Assembly: GCF_012184425.1 (NCBI RefSeq) | Contig: NZ_VTOW01000002.1 | Span: 930,001 to 994,000 of the forward strand | Direction: 5' to 3' | DNA from: Candidatus Manganitrophus noduliformans | GTDB taxonomy: Bacteria; Nitrospirota; Nitrospiria; SBBL01; Manganitrophaceae | DNA: 64,000 bases | Shown: positions 1 through 9,462 of the stretch, one piece after another | How positions within the stretch are numbered: position 1 is the first letter of the stretch | Layout: each line of letters starts with the position of its first letter | The notes under the pieces: generated by a model | Database searches by the model: none | What the model saw: only the letters and a program-made list of their open reading frames with translations | What the model was told of the DNA's origin: nothing | Made by a program: the position numbers and the translations under genes

Positions 1-2315
1 AGGACGGCATGATGCTGATAGATCGGCACGCGGAGAATATGCGTGTATTTGTATTTCAGCGGGCAGGTGGAATAGTCGTCGATCTGATAATGAGTCAGAT
101 AAAGCGGCTCATCCGAAGCCGGAGCGCGGCGCGTGAAGAGATCGGGCTGCTCCACCGCCCCATGCCGGGCGATCGCCTCCAGGGCCGATGCTTTCGTCGT
201 CGGCACCGCCTGGATCGGGAGATTCAACGCTTCCAGCACGAAGGGGCTCACCTTCCGCTCGCGCACCCCGCCGATGTCGCGGGCGCTGGTCAGATAAAGC
301 CGCCGCCGCGCGCGGGTCATCCCGACATAGAAGAGCCGCCGCTCTTCCTGGATGTGGAAATCCCCCTGCGGGAGCACTTCCTGAATGAGCTCCACCGGCA
401 GCTCGATCCGCTCGCTCCGCTCCCGGCTCGGGAATTTCCCGTCGACGAGACCGACCATGAAGACGGTGTCGAACTCCAGCCCCTTCGACTTGTGGATCGT
501 CAGGACCGAGACGGCCGATGCGTCAACGTCGGCCTCGGCGGCGGGGGGATCTTCCCCGGCCTTGATCAGAAGATCGAGATAGGCGACCACGTCATGCAGC
601 GCCGCGGTCGGGGTCAATTGCTGGAAGCGGCGAATCTCTTCGAAGAAACGGGCGACGTTCTGGATCTTCACCTCCTGCGCCGTCGTCATCCGCTCGGCAT
701 ACTGCTCCAGCAGGCCGCTGCGGCGGATGAACTCGTAGAGGACCACCCCGGCATCGACCTCCCGCGCCCGCTGGAGCGAGGCCTGTAAATCGGTCAGCAA
801 CTTCTCGAGGGTCGCCGCCGCCTCCGGCGAAACGGAGATACCTACCGATTCAATCGTCTTAAAAACGTCATAAAGACTCTGGTTCTTCCGGCGCGCCAAC
901 GCATTGCATCGGGCGAGGATTTCATCCGGCAAGCGGTAAAGCTCCGAAGTCGCGAGATAGTAGAGGCTGCTGCTGTCGTGGAAGTCGGCAACCGCCCGCA
1001 TGAAGGCGATCAGCAGCCGGACTTCCGGCCGCGAGTAGAGGCCCCGGTTGCCGGTGAACCGATAGGGAATCCCGCGGACGTTCAGCGCTCGGAGAAACGA
1101 ATCGGCGTCGGCATTCCCCCGGACGAGGATCGCAACATCGCCGAAGTCGAGGCCGGCTTCGTGCTCCTCGGCGATGATCCGCGCCACCGCATCGGCCTCG
1201 GACGAGAGGGTGTCGTAATGGAGATGGACCACCGGCGGGTCTAAAAGCGACGGCGCGGGATCTTCGACCTGCGAGATTAATCGCTTGTCGATCTTCTCCT
1301 GAACCTCCAGGCGGTCGGGATTGTTCTGCTGGATGAGGCGATAAGCGACATCAAGGATCGGCTGGACCGACCGGTAATTCTCGGTCAGGACCACCCGCTT
1401 CGCGTCGTGATACATCTTACCGAAGCCGAGGATATTCGAGATCGCCGCCCCCCGGAACTTGTAGATGCTCTGATCGTCATCGCCGACGACGGTGACGTTG
1501 TGGTGGCTTTCGGAGAGCAGGCGAACCAGCTGGAACTGGGCAAAGTTGGTATCTTGAAACTCATCGACCAGGATATACCGGAACTGCGACTGGACTTTTT
1601 TAAGAACGGTCGGGTTCTCTCGAAGCAAGCGCAGCGCCATCGAGACCTGGTCGCCGAAGTCGATGCACCCCTCCTCCATCAGAAGATCTTGATAATGCCG
1701 GTAGGTTTCGGCCAGCTCCTTCTCAAAGGCCGCTTCTTCCAAGAGGCTCGAATCTTCGGGAGTCGCCAGGGCCTTCGTCAACCGCCGGTCGGCATAGGCA
1801 AGATAGGCCTCGGGGCCGACATCTTCATCCTTGGCGCGCGAGAAGAGGGAGAGGAGCGCTTCGATATGTTTGGTCGGGTTGCCGAGGGGCCGAAAGGTCT
1901 TGAGGGGGAGCGAGAAGAGATGTTTCCTGAAGAAGATCACCTGCTCCGGCCGCGACAGCACCCGAAAGTCGGGGGTAAGCCCCAGCCGCAGGCCATGCTC
2001 CCGCAAGATCCGATCGCCGAAGGCATGGAAGGTGGAGATGGTAATGCCGGTATAGCCGTAGGGGACGAGGAGATCGACCCGCTCCTCCATCTCTTTCGCC
2101 GCCTTCTCGGTGAAGGTGAGCGCCAGGATTTCATGCGGCTTCGCTTTTTTGGTCGAGATGAGGTGGGCGATCCGGCGGGTGATGACGAGGGTCTTTCCCG
2201 TCCCCGCCCCGGCGATGATCAAGAGCGGTCCTTCGCCATGTTCCACCGCCGCTTTCTGCTTCGGCGAGAGAGGACGGGTGCCAGCTTCCGATCCAAGAAG
2301 AGAGGAGGGTTCCAT
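1..2315 (-). CDS. UvrD/PcrA-like DNA helicase (3' end off window)
   Basis: Superfamily 1 ATP-dependent DNA helicase expected to unwind DNA in repair or recombination in the cytoplasm. The frame is open from the ATG at 2315 to the left edge (771 codons, no stop), so the C-terminus is missing. Visible motifs are Walker A AGAGTGKT (residues 35-42), TFTEKAAKEM, TFHAFGDRIL, Walker B DEFQDT (about residue 250) and GDDDQSIYKFRG (about residue 277). At the left edge YSTCPLKYKYTHILRVP marks the entry to a C-terminal PD-(D/E)XK-like region, as in helicase-nuclease fusions. That nuclease part is inferred because it lies outside the window. The upstream neighbour is a HIT-family gene on the same strand, 72 bp away. 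Confidence 0.93.
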   Translation of the reverse strand, partial: MEPSSLLGSEAGTRPLSPKQKAAVEHGEGPLLIIAGAGTGKTLVITRRIAHLISTKKAKPHEILALTFTEKAAKEMEERVDLLVPYGYTGITISTFHAFGDRILREHGLRLGLTPDFRVLSRPEQVIFFRKHLFSLPLKTFRPLGNPTKHIEALLSLFSRAKDEDVGPEAYLAYADRRLTKALATPEDSSLLEEAAFEKELAETYRHYQDLLMEEGCIDFGDQVSMALRLLRENPTVLKKVQSQFRYILVDEFQDTNFAQFQLVRLLSESHHNVTVVGDDDQSIYKFRGAAISNILGFGKMYHDAKRVVLTENYRSVQPILDVAYRLIQQNNPDRLEVQEKIDKRLISQVEDPAPSLLDPPVVHLHYDTLSSEADAVARIIAEEHEAGLDFGDVAILVRGNADADSFLRALNVRGIPYRFTGNRGLYSRPEVRLLIAFMRAVADFHDSSSLYYLATSELYRLPDEILARCNALARRKNQSLYDVFKTIESVGISVSPEAAATLEKLLTDLQASLQRAREVDAGVVLYEFIRRSGLLEQYAERMTTAQEVKIQNVARFFEEIRRFQQLTPTAALHDVVAYLDLLIKAGEDPPAAEADVDASAVSVLTIHKSKGLEFDTVFMVGLVDGKFPSRERSERIELPVELIQEVLPQGDFHIQEERRLFYVGMTRARRRLYLTSARDIGGVRERKVSPFVLEALNLPIQAVPTTKASALEAIARHGAVEQPDLFTRRAPASDEPLYLTHYQIDDYSTCPLKYKYTHILRVPIYQHHAV

Positions 2316-2387
2316 CAGGAAAATGTAAAGAAAGCCGCCGAGGAAGTCAATGAAAATGAGGGACCAAAAATCTTATCCTCGCTTGGA

Positions 2388-2840
2388 CTAGACCGCACCC
2401 GCCGATCGGATTCGGTCGATCGCCGCGCGGAGGGTTTGCTGGACCTGTGCGATCTCATCATTGTTCTTGTAGGCATGGCGCGGCCAGAAAAATCCCTTCA
2501 AACCATCCCCTTTCCGACGGGGGACAACGTGGATGTGAAGGTGCGGGACACTCTGGCTGACATGGTTATTGATCGCAATGAAGCTCCCCTCGGCCGCCAT
2601 CCCCTCCTCCACCGCGCGGGCCAGCAACTGCGCGCTGCCGAAGAGCGGCGCAATCAGACCGGCCGGAAGATCGACCAGCGTCTCATAATGGACCTTGGGC
2701 GCCAGGAGGAGATGCCCTGCGAAGAGGGGGCGATGATCGAGGAAGGCGAAAGAAACTTCATCCTCAAAAACGGAATGGCTCGGGACCTCCCCCCGGATGA
2801 TTTTGCAGAAACCGCAATTCGAACGTTCAACCTTGGGCAT
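2388..2840 (-). CDS. HIT family nucleotide hydrolase/transferase
   Basis: A 150-aa histidine-triad protein acting on nucleotide phosphoramidates or dinucleoside polyphosphates. The active-site triad is seen in HLHIHVVPR near the C-terminus, with GHLLLAPKVH and an NNHVSQSVPH segment before it. N-terminal FCKIIRGEVPS is typical of the family, and the FCKI cysteine may belong to the zinc-binding set found in some members. The frame is open further upstream to 2936, but the ATG at 2840 (MPKVERSN) has a GGAG 7 nt upstream and gives the normal family length. It lies upstream of the helicase on the same strand. The cellular substrate cannot be told from sequence. Confidence 0.9.
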   Translation of the reverse strand: MPKVERSNCGFCKIIRGEVPSHSVFEDEVSFAFLDHRPLFAGHLLLAPKVHYETLVDLPAGLIAPLFGSAQLLARAVEEGMAAEGSFIAINNHVSQSVPHLHIHVVPRRKGDGLKGFFWPRHAYKNNDEIAQVQQTLRAAIDRIRSAGAV

Positions 2841-2999
2841 TTTGGGGCTCCATCCCGGATCGTGATCTTTTTTCGGGATTGGATTATACAGGAGTGGGGT
2901 GCTTAAGGAAAGGAAAAGACGGGAATGCCGCCGCAAACACTCGGTCCCTCCAGCAAGAGGGACGCGCCGTTAAGTTGGAGGTGTACTTCATAGGCCCCG

Positions 3000-3278
3000 C
3001 TAAAACCGGTTTGCGCGCGATCGCATCCGCAGGCGCCAAGGGATCCGGGCCAGCCAGATCATCCAGATCACCGTCAGCGGAATCGCCAGGACCAAACCGA
3101 TGAAAAAGGCCGAGATGATCACCGCCAGAAAGATCGTCAGGCCGAAGAGGGCCGTCAAGCTGAACTTCAACCGCTCCATCCGGCTTAAGGGGCGGAAGGC
3201 CGGGCCGCTGCGCCGTTCGCGATCTTCAACGGTGACTTGGTAAACCTCTTTTTCCTCTTCCGGGAACTTCTCCGACAT
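3000..3278 (-). CDS. Small two-helix membrane protein
   Basis: A 92-aa protein of unknown function. The N-terminal third is acidic and charged (SEKFPEEEKEVYQV). Two hydrophobic helices follow (about residues 38-55 and 56-76), and the tail is strongly basic (ARIPWRLRMRSRANRF). A good ribosome site, GGAGG 6 nt before ATG, supports the start. The basic tail after the second helix suggests that both ends face the cytoplasm. No family recognised. It sits between the HIT gene and the TerC gene on the same strand. Confidence 0.75.
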   Translation of the reverse strand: MSEKFPEEEKEVYQVTVEDRERRSGPAFRPLSRMERLKFSLTALFGLTIFLAVIISAFFIGLVLAIPLTVIWMIWLARIPWRLRMRSRANRF

Positions 3279-3392
3279 TGAAACCCTCCTTCACTTGATT
3301 CTTATTTTTATCCTATCACAGTGAAAGGTCGGATGCCATTATCGGCCTAACCGGATGCGAGCGGCCCCCTCAGACCGGAAAACCGGACCGCG

Positions 3393-4346
3393 TCAGTGGT
3401 GGCCGGCCTGCTCCTCGACCTGCCCCGCCGGGGGAGAGGGAACCGCTTCCGGCCGGGGTCGAAGGATCGAGGCAACGACCGAAATGAGGAGGATTCCGGC
3501 GATCACCGCAAGCGCGATGCCGATCGGCACCTTGTACAGGTCTGAGATCAGCATCTTGGTCCCGACAAAAACAAGGATGAGCGAGAGACCATAGTGAAGA
3601 TAATGAAAAAGCTGCATGATGCCGGCCAGGGCGAAGTAGAGGGCGCGCAGGCCCAAGATGGCGAAGACGTTCGACGTGTAGACGATAAAAGGGTCCCGCG
3701 TGACCGCCAGGATGGCGGGAATCGAATCGACGGCGAAGATCACGTCGGTCGTCTCGACCAGGAGAAGTACGACGAATAAGGGGGTGGCCCAACGCTTCCC
3801 CTCTTTTATCACCCAAAAGCGGCTCTCATGATATTCGCTGGTGACCGGAACAAACCGACGGAAGAGCCGGAGGACCGGATTCGCTTCGGGGTGAAGCTCT
3901 TTATCCTTCTGGAAGGCCATCTTGATGCCGGTGATGATCAGAAAGCCGCCGAAGAGATAAATCATCCAATGGAACTTTTCAATCAGGGTGATCCCCGCGG
4001 CGATAAAGATGGCGCGCATGACGAGGGCGCCGAGGATCCCCCAGAAAAGGATCTTGTGCTGGTAGATCGAGGGGACGGAGAAATAGGAAAAGATCAGCAG
4101 GAAAACGAAGAGGTTATCGACGCTCAGCGACTTTTCAATGACATAACCGGCTAAAAACTGGAGGGCGGTCTCCTGACCGAGCCAGAAATAGATGAGCAGG
4201 TTGAAGAGGAGCGCCAGGCAGATCCAAACCACGCTCCACCCCAGCGCCTCTTTGAGGCGGACCACATGGGCCTTTCGATGAAACACACCGAGGTCCAAGG
4301 CCAACATGGCAAGAACGAAAAGATTGAAAAGAATCCATGGCCACAT
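3393..4346 (-). CDS. TerC family integral membrane metal exporter
   Basis: A 317-aa inner-membrane protein of the TerC/Alx/MeeY family, whose characterised members export Mn(II), some of them for metalating secreted proteins. Seven to nine hydrophobic helices are visible. Both acidic signature helices are present: GYVIEKSLSVDNLFVF (about residues 67-82) and VETTDVIFAVDSIPAIL (about residues 198-214), whose Asp/Glu residues line the metal path. The C-terminus is hydrophilic and ends QVEEQAGHH. AAAGGAGA lies about 11 nt before the start. Mn export fits the tentative assignment to a manganese-handling lineage, but the metal is inferred from the family. Confidence 0.93.
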   Translation of the reverse strand: MWPWILFNLFVLAMLALDLGVFHRKAHVVRLKEALGWSVVWICLALLFNLLIYFWLGQETALQFLAGYVIEKSLSVDNLFVFLLIFSYFSVPSIYQHKILFWGILGALVMRAIFIAAGITLIEKFHWMIYLFGGFLIITGIKMAFQKDKELHPEANPVLRLFRRFVPVTSEYHESRFWVIKEGKRWATPLFVVLLLVETTDVIFAVDSIPAILAVTRDPFIVYTSNVFAILGLRALYFALAGIMQLFHYLHYGLSLILVFVGTKMLISDLYKVPIGIALAVIAGILLISVVASILRPRPEAVPSPPAGQVEEQAGHH

Positions 4347-4383
4347 TTATTTACAATTCTCCTTTCAGATTTTGATCTAAAGA

Positions 4384-4845
4384 CTAGCCGCCGGCCGGCC
4401 GCTTCTCCCGGACAACGAGGACCGAACAGGGGGCCTTCCGCGTCACCCGATCCGCCACGCTCCCCATGACGAAACGGTCCATCCCCGTCCGCCCATGGGT
4501 TCCGAGGACGATCAGATCGGCTCCAACCTCCTCCGCGACCTTCAAGATCTCGACCAGCGGCGACCCTTCCTTGAAATAGGAGCGGACATCAACTCCCTGG
4601 CGTTTAACCGCCTCCACCTCTCCGTCGAGTTTTTTCGATTCCTTTTCCCTCAATTCCCGAACCCAACGGTCGACCTCCGGATGAATGCTGATCTCCCTTC
4701 CTTCCAGCGTATAAAACGGCGGCTCAAACACATGAAGCAGGAAGAGCTCTGCCGAGAAACATGCTGCCAGACGCGCGGCGGAATCGATCGCGTCTTTTGA
4801 ACACTCTGAAAAATCGGTTGCCACCAAAATACGGCGGGGCGTCAT
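4384..4845 (-). CDS. Universal stress protein, UspA family
   Basis: A 153-aa single-domain UspA-fold cytoplasmic protein. The N-terminus RRILVATDFSECSKDAIDSA and the C-terminal nucleotide-binding signature GTHGRTGMDRFVMGSVADRV (G2xG9xGS type) indicate an ATP-binding Usp. The longer open frame to 4959 is rejected. The ATG at 4845 has GGAGG 6 nt upstream and begins right at the first beta strand. It stands between the CaCA antiporters and TerC on the same strand, with its own 138-bp upstream gap that could hold a promoter. Confidence 0.92.
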   Translation of the reverse strand: MTPRRILVATDFSECSKDAIDSAARLAACFSAELFLLHVFEPPFYTLEGREISIHPEVDRWVRELREKESKKLDGEVEAVKRQGVDVRSYFKEGSPLVEILKVAEEVGADLIVLGTHGRTGMDRFVMGSVADRVTRKAPCSVLVVREKRPAGG

Positions 4846-4983
4846 CGTGATCCTCCCTCTCAAATACCACAGGGGGGGCCTCTCTCCCCCAACGGTTTTA
4901 CGGTCCATCTTATCAGAAATAAACCGGAAAGTCTTTATTCGCTTGGTGCATCCGGTCATCTCTTCCCCTCACGGCTGTTCCGA

Positions 4984-6051
4984 TCACTTCGCCCGCCAAC
5001 CCCGTACGACCACGACGATGAGGGTGACCGCAGTCAGCGGGAGGACAAAGAGCTGCATGACGCCGCTGAAAGCGGGGAGGGCGTCATGCTCCGATGCCTT
5101 GAGAATAAGATAGGCCGTATACGCGATGTAGTGGCCGAGGAAGAGAAATCCCTCCCAGCGGGCGATCCGGTAACCGGTAAAGAAGATCGGAAGGGCGGCC
5201 GCCGCGGCGGCGAGCATCACCGGAAAATCGAAATTCATCGCCGCCGGCGAAACGGCAATCCCTCGGGGGGCCGCAACCCCCGCGATTCCAACGACGCCGA
5301 GGATATTGAAAATATTGCTTCCGATGACGTTGCCGACGGCGATCTCCCGTCTTCCGCGGATCGCCGCCATGAGCGAGGTCGCCGCCTCCGGGAGCGAGGT
5401 TCCGACCGCCACGATCGTCAGCCCGATGACCAGCTCGCTGACCCCGATCGCTCTGGCGAGGGAGACCGCGCCGCCGATCATCCAGCGCGATCCGGTGATG
5501 AGAAGCGCCAAGCCGAGGAGGACCCGCAGGATTTGCCACCCCATCCTCCCGGCCCGCCCCGCGGGGGGCGAATACGGCGCATCGATCGGCTCCGGCTCTC
5601 CTCGTACCTGCCGGATCAAGAAAATCATATATCCGATCAATCCGGCAAAAAGAAGCGCCCCATCCATGCGGCCGATCCGCCCATCGATCGCCAGCAAAAC
5701 CAGCAGGAGGCTCACACCGATCATGATCGGAACATCGATCCGGACCAGCCGCCGCGCGACGACCAGCGGCGTGATCGCCGCAGAGGCGCCCAGCACAAAG
5801 AGAATATTCATGATATTGCTGCCGACGATGTTCCCGACGGCAAGGTCCCCCCTTCCTATCCAGGCCGATGCGACGCTGACGGTGATCTCCGGAGCGCCCG
5901 TTCCGATCGCAACCACCGTCAGGCCGATCATGACCGGAGGGAGGCCCAGCGCCGAAGCAATCCGCGATGCACCGCGAACGAGGAACTCGGCGCCGGCCAG
6001 CAGAAGCACGATCCCGGCGACAAACCCCAGAAGAACGAAGACCTCCATCAT
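4984..6051 (-). CDS. Calcium/cation antiporter (CaCA, YrbG-type), copy B
   Basis: A 355-aa inner-membrane Na+/Ca2+-type exchanger. The two inverted alpha repeats carry the expected acidic motifs: GAPEITVSVASAW with GNIVGSNIMNIL in the first half, and GTSLPEAATSLMAAI with GNVIGSNIFNILG in the second. About ten hydrophobic helices are visible. The start codon overlaps the stop of the upstream paralogue by 4 nt (ATGA), so the two are translationally coupled. The last third is nearly identical at DNA level to that paralogue (5034-5255 against 6131-6352). Ion specificity is not evident. Confidence 0.92.
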   Translation of the reverse strand: MMEVFVLLGFVAGIVLLLAGAEFLVRGASRIASALGLPPVMIGLTVVAIGTGAPEITVSVASAWIGRGDLAVGNIVGSNIMNILFVLGASAAITPLVVARRLVRIDVPIMIGVSLLLVLLAIDGRIGRMDGALLFAGLIGYMIFLIRQVRGEPEPIDAPYSPPAGRAGRMGWQILRVLLGLALLITGSRWMIGGAVSLARAIGVSELVIGLTIVAVGTSLPEAATSLMAAIRGRREIAVGNVIGSNIFNILGVVGIAGVAAPRGIAVSPAAMNFDFPVMLAAAAAALPIFFTGYRIARWEGFLFLGHYIAYTAYLILKASEHDALPAFSGVMQLFVLPLTAVTLIVVVVRGWRAK

Positions 6052-7160
6052 TCAGACCCTTCCGGCGTCCTCTTGTCCTTCCGAGTCGCGAACCAACTCC
6101 TTAATGCAATCAGGATCAGCGTCACAATCGTCAGCGGGAGGACAAACAGCTGCATGACGCCGCTGAAAGCGGGGAGGGCGTCATGCTCCGATGCCTTGAG
6201 AGTAAGATAGGCCGTATACGCGATGTAGTAGCCGAGGAAGAGAAATCCCTCCCAGCGGGCGATCCGGTAACCGGTAAAGAAGATCGGAAGAGCGGCCGCT
6301 GCGGTTGCGAGCATCACCGGAAAATCGAAATTCATCGCCGCCGGCGAAACGGAGAGCCCCTGCGGCGCGACGATTCCCGCCATTCCCAGAACGCCGAGGA
6401 GGTTAAAGATGTTGCTCCCGACGACGTTGCCGACGGCAATGTCCCGCTCTCCCCGAACCGCCGCCACCACCGAGGTCGCCACCTCCGGGAGCGAGGTTCC
6501 GGCCGCCACAATCGTCAGCCCGATGACCAGCTCGCTGACCCCGACCGCCTGAGCGACCGAGATCGCGCCGGCAACCACCCAACGCGACCCGAGAATCAAC
6601 AACGCCAAACCGAAGATCACCAGGGCGATGTTCCATGCGACCGCGCCCGACGCTTTCCAAGAAGGGGGGGCGAACTCGGCGGCGTACTCCCGCTCGATTT
6701 CGGGCGGCTCCCTTCGCGACTGCCTGATCGAGAAGACGAGATACCCGATCAGTCCGGCGAAAAGCAGCCCCCCCTCCAGACGGTCGATCGTCCCATCGAC
6801 CGCTAAAAGAACAATGAGGAAGCTCACACCGATCATCACTGGAACATCGATCCGGACCATCTGCTGCGCCACCACCAACGGCGTGATCGCCGCGGAGAGA
6901 CCGAGGATGAAGAGAATATTGAAGATATTGCTTCCGATCACATTCCCGAAGGCGAGATCCCCTTCCCCGTTGAGCGCCGAGATCACACTGACGGTGATCT
7001 CGGGGGCGCTGGTGCCGAAGGCGACCACCGTCAGGCCGATCACGAGCGGAGAGAGCCCGACCGCGGCGGCAACCCGAGAAGCACCGCGAACCAGAACCTC
7101 TGCGCCCCCCAGGAGGAGGACGAGGCCGAGGATGAACTTGAGAAGGAGGGTGATCTCCAT
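6048..7160 (-). CDS. Calcium/cation antiporter (CaCA, YrbG-type), copy A
   Basis: A 370-aa paralogue of the gene it precedes. Alpha-repeat motifs are GTSAPEITVSVISAL with GNVIGSNIFNILF, and GTSLPEVATSVVAAV with GNVVGSNIFNLLG. It is slightly longer than the partner because of a hydrophilic central loop (EYAAEFAPPSWKAS) and a charged C-terminus (TRKDKRTPEGSE). It is the first gene of a two-gene overlapping operon. It may form homo- or hetero-oligomers with the partner or differ in ion preference; neither can be decided from sequence. Confidence 0.92.
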   Translation of the reverse strand: MEITLLLKFILGLVLLLGGAEVLVRGASRVAAAVGLSPLVIGLTVVAFGTSAPEITVSVISALNGEGDLAFGNVIGSNIFNILFILGLSAAITPLVVAQQMVRIDVPVMIGVSFLIVLLAVDGTIDRLEGGLLFAGLIGYLVFSIRQSRREPPEIEREYAAEFAPPSWKASGAVAWNIALVIFGLALLILGSRWVVAGAISVAQAVGVSELVIGLTIVAAGTSLPEVATSVVAAVRGERDIAVGNVVGSNIFNLLGVLGMAGIVAPQGLSVSPAAMNFDFPVMLATAAAALPIFFTGYRIARWEGFLFLGYYIAYTAYLTLKASEHDALPAFSGVMQLFVLPLTIVTLILIALRSWFATRKDKRTPEGSE

Positions 7161-7593
7161 GAACCTCGATTATCCGGATTGCCGCTGCCGCGCTGAAATC
7201 CGGTCCCGGGCCACCGGAATACTTCCGGCCGGATGAATGAAATCTTTTCATCCTAACCTGCCCGGAAGATCGAGGTCAACCGGATCGCGGGATCAGGGGG
7301 GAAGAGGACAGCAGTGATCGGTTCCGCGCGTGGAGACGGTTTTGAAGGGAAAGGGGCCCGTATGAAGGTTTTTAGGCGAGGAGAATATTCGGGAGCCTGC
7401 TTGGGTCTTGTTCTGCGAAAGGGCGGGAATGAATACGTGGCAAGAAGGGTTTTTCAGGGAGCCGTCGGGCCGAACTCGTCAATCGGCCCGACGGCTCGCG
7501 TCGGCAAACGTCCTCACTAATCGCCGGCCGGACAGACACCCCGGTGACCCGCCCGGCCGCGTGCTGGATCATTCGGAGAATGCCGCCGCCCGT
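7161..7593. other. Intergenic region with perfect inverted repeat
   Basis: No convincing gene. It holds a perfect 14-bp inverted repeat (GAGCCGTCGGGCCG at 7459-7472 and its complement at 7484-7497) with an 11-nt loop. No T-run follows on either strand, so it is not a classic intrinsic terminator. It lies downstream of the small membrane gene at 7594-7824 and upstream of the antiporter pair, and could stabilise or end the former's transcript. Confidence 0.5.
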
Positions 7594-7824
7594 CTACATC
7601 CCGCCGCTGAAATCAAGCGCCCAAATCATCCAAAAGCTGAAGGCCACCGATGCGAAAAGAACGAGCGCGAGACCGTATCGGTAAAGAAATTCATAAAATT
7701 GATCGAGTCCGGGTGCGATGATCGAAGCGCCGCCCGACGGCTCGGTTGAAGAGCCTGGCATTTCTTTTTTACCCTGCTCGGCGTAGACATTCGTCTGAAA
7801 TTCCGTTTTTGTCGATCCAGCCAT
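7594..7824 (-). CDS. Small single-helix membrane protein
   Basis: A 76-aa protein of unknown function. A hydrophilic N-terminus (AGSTKTEFQTNVYAEQGKKE) precedes one C-terminal hydrophobic helix (about YGLALVLFASVAFSFWMIWAL), ending DFSGGM. The start at 7824 is chosen because AAGGAGG lies 7 nt upstream; the frame opens two codons earlier. No family recognised and no operon partner: the next gene on the strand is 433 bp downstream. Confidence 0.7.
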   Translation of the reverse strand: MAGSTKTEFQTNVYAEQGKKEMPGSSTEPSGGASIIAPGLDQFYEFLYRYGLALVLFASVAFSFWMIWALDFSGGM

Positions 7825-8058
7825 GAACAAGCCTCCTTAATAAGAATGAACGCCCCTCCTATGAAACGACTCACGCCGGAGCACCTTGCAGAAGGGATGC
7901 CGTCGCATTCCGGTCGGAGAGAAATTGAGAACCGTCGCGTATCTGCCTATTCTTTCAAGAAAAAACAACGGTGCGGCATGGAAGAAAGGGAGATGGGAAG
8001 TGGGAGAATCGCGGTGAGGAGAAGCCAAACCGCCACAGCGGTGGGGCGTCTTTGCTCG

Positions 8059-9462
8059 TTACTCGGATGAGGGGAACGTCTGACCCCGCTCGTCCGCAAG
8101 AGGAATCCCGTACCGCTGCGCCATCCGGTAGAGGGTCCTTCGGTCGACCCCCAAGATCCGCGCCGCTTCGGTTCGGTTCGGGATTTCACGAAGAACCCGG
8201 ATCAGATAACGCCGCTGCAGTTCATCGAGCGGCATGAGCGGAAAAGGAGGGAGCGCCTCTTCCGAAGCGGCCACATCCCGAATCGACAGCGGGAGGTCAT
8301 CGGCAAGGATGACGCGGCCGGTCGTCAAGACCACCGCCTGCTCGATCGCATGCTGCAGCTCCCGGACGTTTCCAGGCCAGTCGTACCGGCACATCGCCTC
8401 GATCGTCTGGGGATGAAACGAGAGATCGCTTTTTTTGGCCTCGGCGGCATATTGTTTCAAGAAATAGTCGGCCAACAAGGGGATATCGTCTTTCCGCTCC
8501 CTCAAAGGGGGAAGGACAATCGTGACGACGCGGAAGCGATAGAGAAGATCTTCGCGGAACCGGCCTTCTTTCACCCTCACATCGAGCGGCTGGTTGGTCG
8601 CGGCGACGATTCGAACATCGACCCGGACCGGATCGTTGGCGCCGACCCGCCGGACCTCTCGCTCCTGAAGGGCCCGCAGCAGCTTGGCCTGAAGCGAAAG
8701 GCTCATCTCCCCGATCTCATCGAGAAAGAGGGTTCCCCCTTCCGCCTCTTCGAAGAGCCCCTTTTTGTTCACGACCGCCCCGGTAAAAGCCCCCCGGACA
8801 TGGCCGAACATCTCGCTCTCGAGCAGCGGCTCCGGAAGGGCGGCGCAGTTTACTACGACGAACGGCCTTCCCGCGCGGGGGCCGTTGTAATGGATCGCCC
8901 GCGCGATCAGCTCCTTTCCGGTTCCGCTCTCCCCCTGGATGAGAACGGTGCTGTTCTGGCCGGTGATCATCGCCACGGTTTTATAGACCTCGGTCATCGG
9001 CCGGCTGTGGCCGACGATTTGATCGAGGCCGTAGGTCCGGACGAACTCCTGCCGGTATTGCTCGTTCTCTTTCTTCAGACGGCGTTGATTGAGGGCGCGC
9101 CGGACGACGATCTTGATCTCGTCTTCCCGAAACGGTTTGCTGACGTAGTCGAAAGCGCCCGCCTTCATCGCCTCGATCGCCGATTCCATCGATCCGAAGG
9201 CGGTCACTAAAACCACCAATGTCTCCGGGCTCTGCTCTTTATAACGGCGCAGGACCTCCAAACCGTCCAGGCCGGGCATCTTCAGGTCGGTGATGATCAG
9301 GTCGTAAAATGCTTTCTCCAGACGGTCGACCGCCTCCCGGCCGCCGGAGGCCGATTCGACGGTGTATCCCTCTTCCGATAAAATCTCGACCAGCAGCTGG
9401 CAGGCGACGGCGTCGTCATCAACGGCCAACATTCGGGCGGAAGCGGATTCATTTCGTCTCAT
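8059..9462 (-). CDS. Sigma-54-dependent response regulator, NtrC family
   Basis: A 467-aa regulator with three domains: receiver (residues ~10-125, phospho-acceptor Asp59 in IITDLKMPG), AAA+ sigma-54 activation domain (Walker A GESGTGKE, the RNA-polymerase-contact loop GAFTGA, Walker B GGTLFLDEIGEM) and a C-terminal Fis-type helix-turn-helix (NRTEAARILGVDRRTLYRM). It overlaps by 14 nt the kinase gene that precedes it, so they form a coupled two-component system. The presence of GAFTGA means it should act at -24/-12 promoters. I did not find a clear -24/-12 site in the gaps nearby, so its targets are unknown. Confidence 0.95.
   Translation of the reverse strand: MRRNESASARMLAVDDDAVACQLLVEILSEEGYTVESASGGREAVDRLEKAFYDLIITDLKMPGLDGLEVLRRYKEQSPETLVVLVTAFGSMESAIEAMKAGAFDYVSKPFREDEIKIVVRRALNQRRLKKENEQYRQEFVRTYGLDQIVGHSRPMTEVYKTVAMITGQNSTVLIQGESGTGKELIARAIHYNGPRAGRPFVVVNCAALPEPLLESEMFGHVRGAFTGAVVNKKGLFEEAEGGTLFLDEIGEMSLSLQAKLLRALQEREVRRVGANDPVRVDVRIVAATNQPLDVRVKEGRFREDLLYRFRVVTIVLPPLRERKDDIPLLADYFLKQYAAEAKKSDLSFHPQTIEAMCRYDWPGNVRELQHAIEQAVVLTTGRVILADDLPLSIRDVAASEEALPPFPLMPLDELQRRYLIRVLREIPNRTEAARILGVDRRTLYRMAQRYGIPLADERGQTFPSSE

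Noticed and set aside
9-2906. Long plus-strand open frames over the helicase and HIT genes
   Set aside because: They are antisense shadows of strong minus-strand motifs (Walker A, DEFQDT, HLHIHVVPR); codon pattern and composition are unlike a gene.
5086-6210. A 374-codon plus-strand frame across the antiporter genes
   Set aside because: Antisense shadow, nearly repeated because the antiporter genes are duplicated.
7459-7497. Intrinsic terminator
   Set aside because: A perfect 14-bp hairpin but no T-run on either strand.
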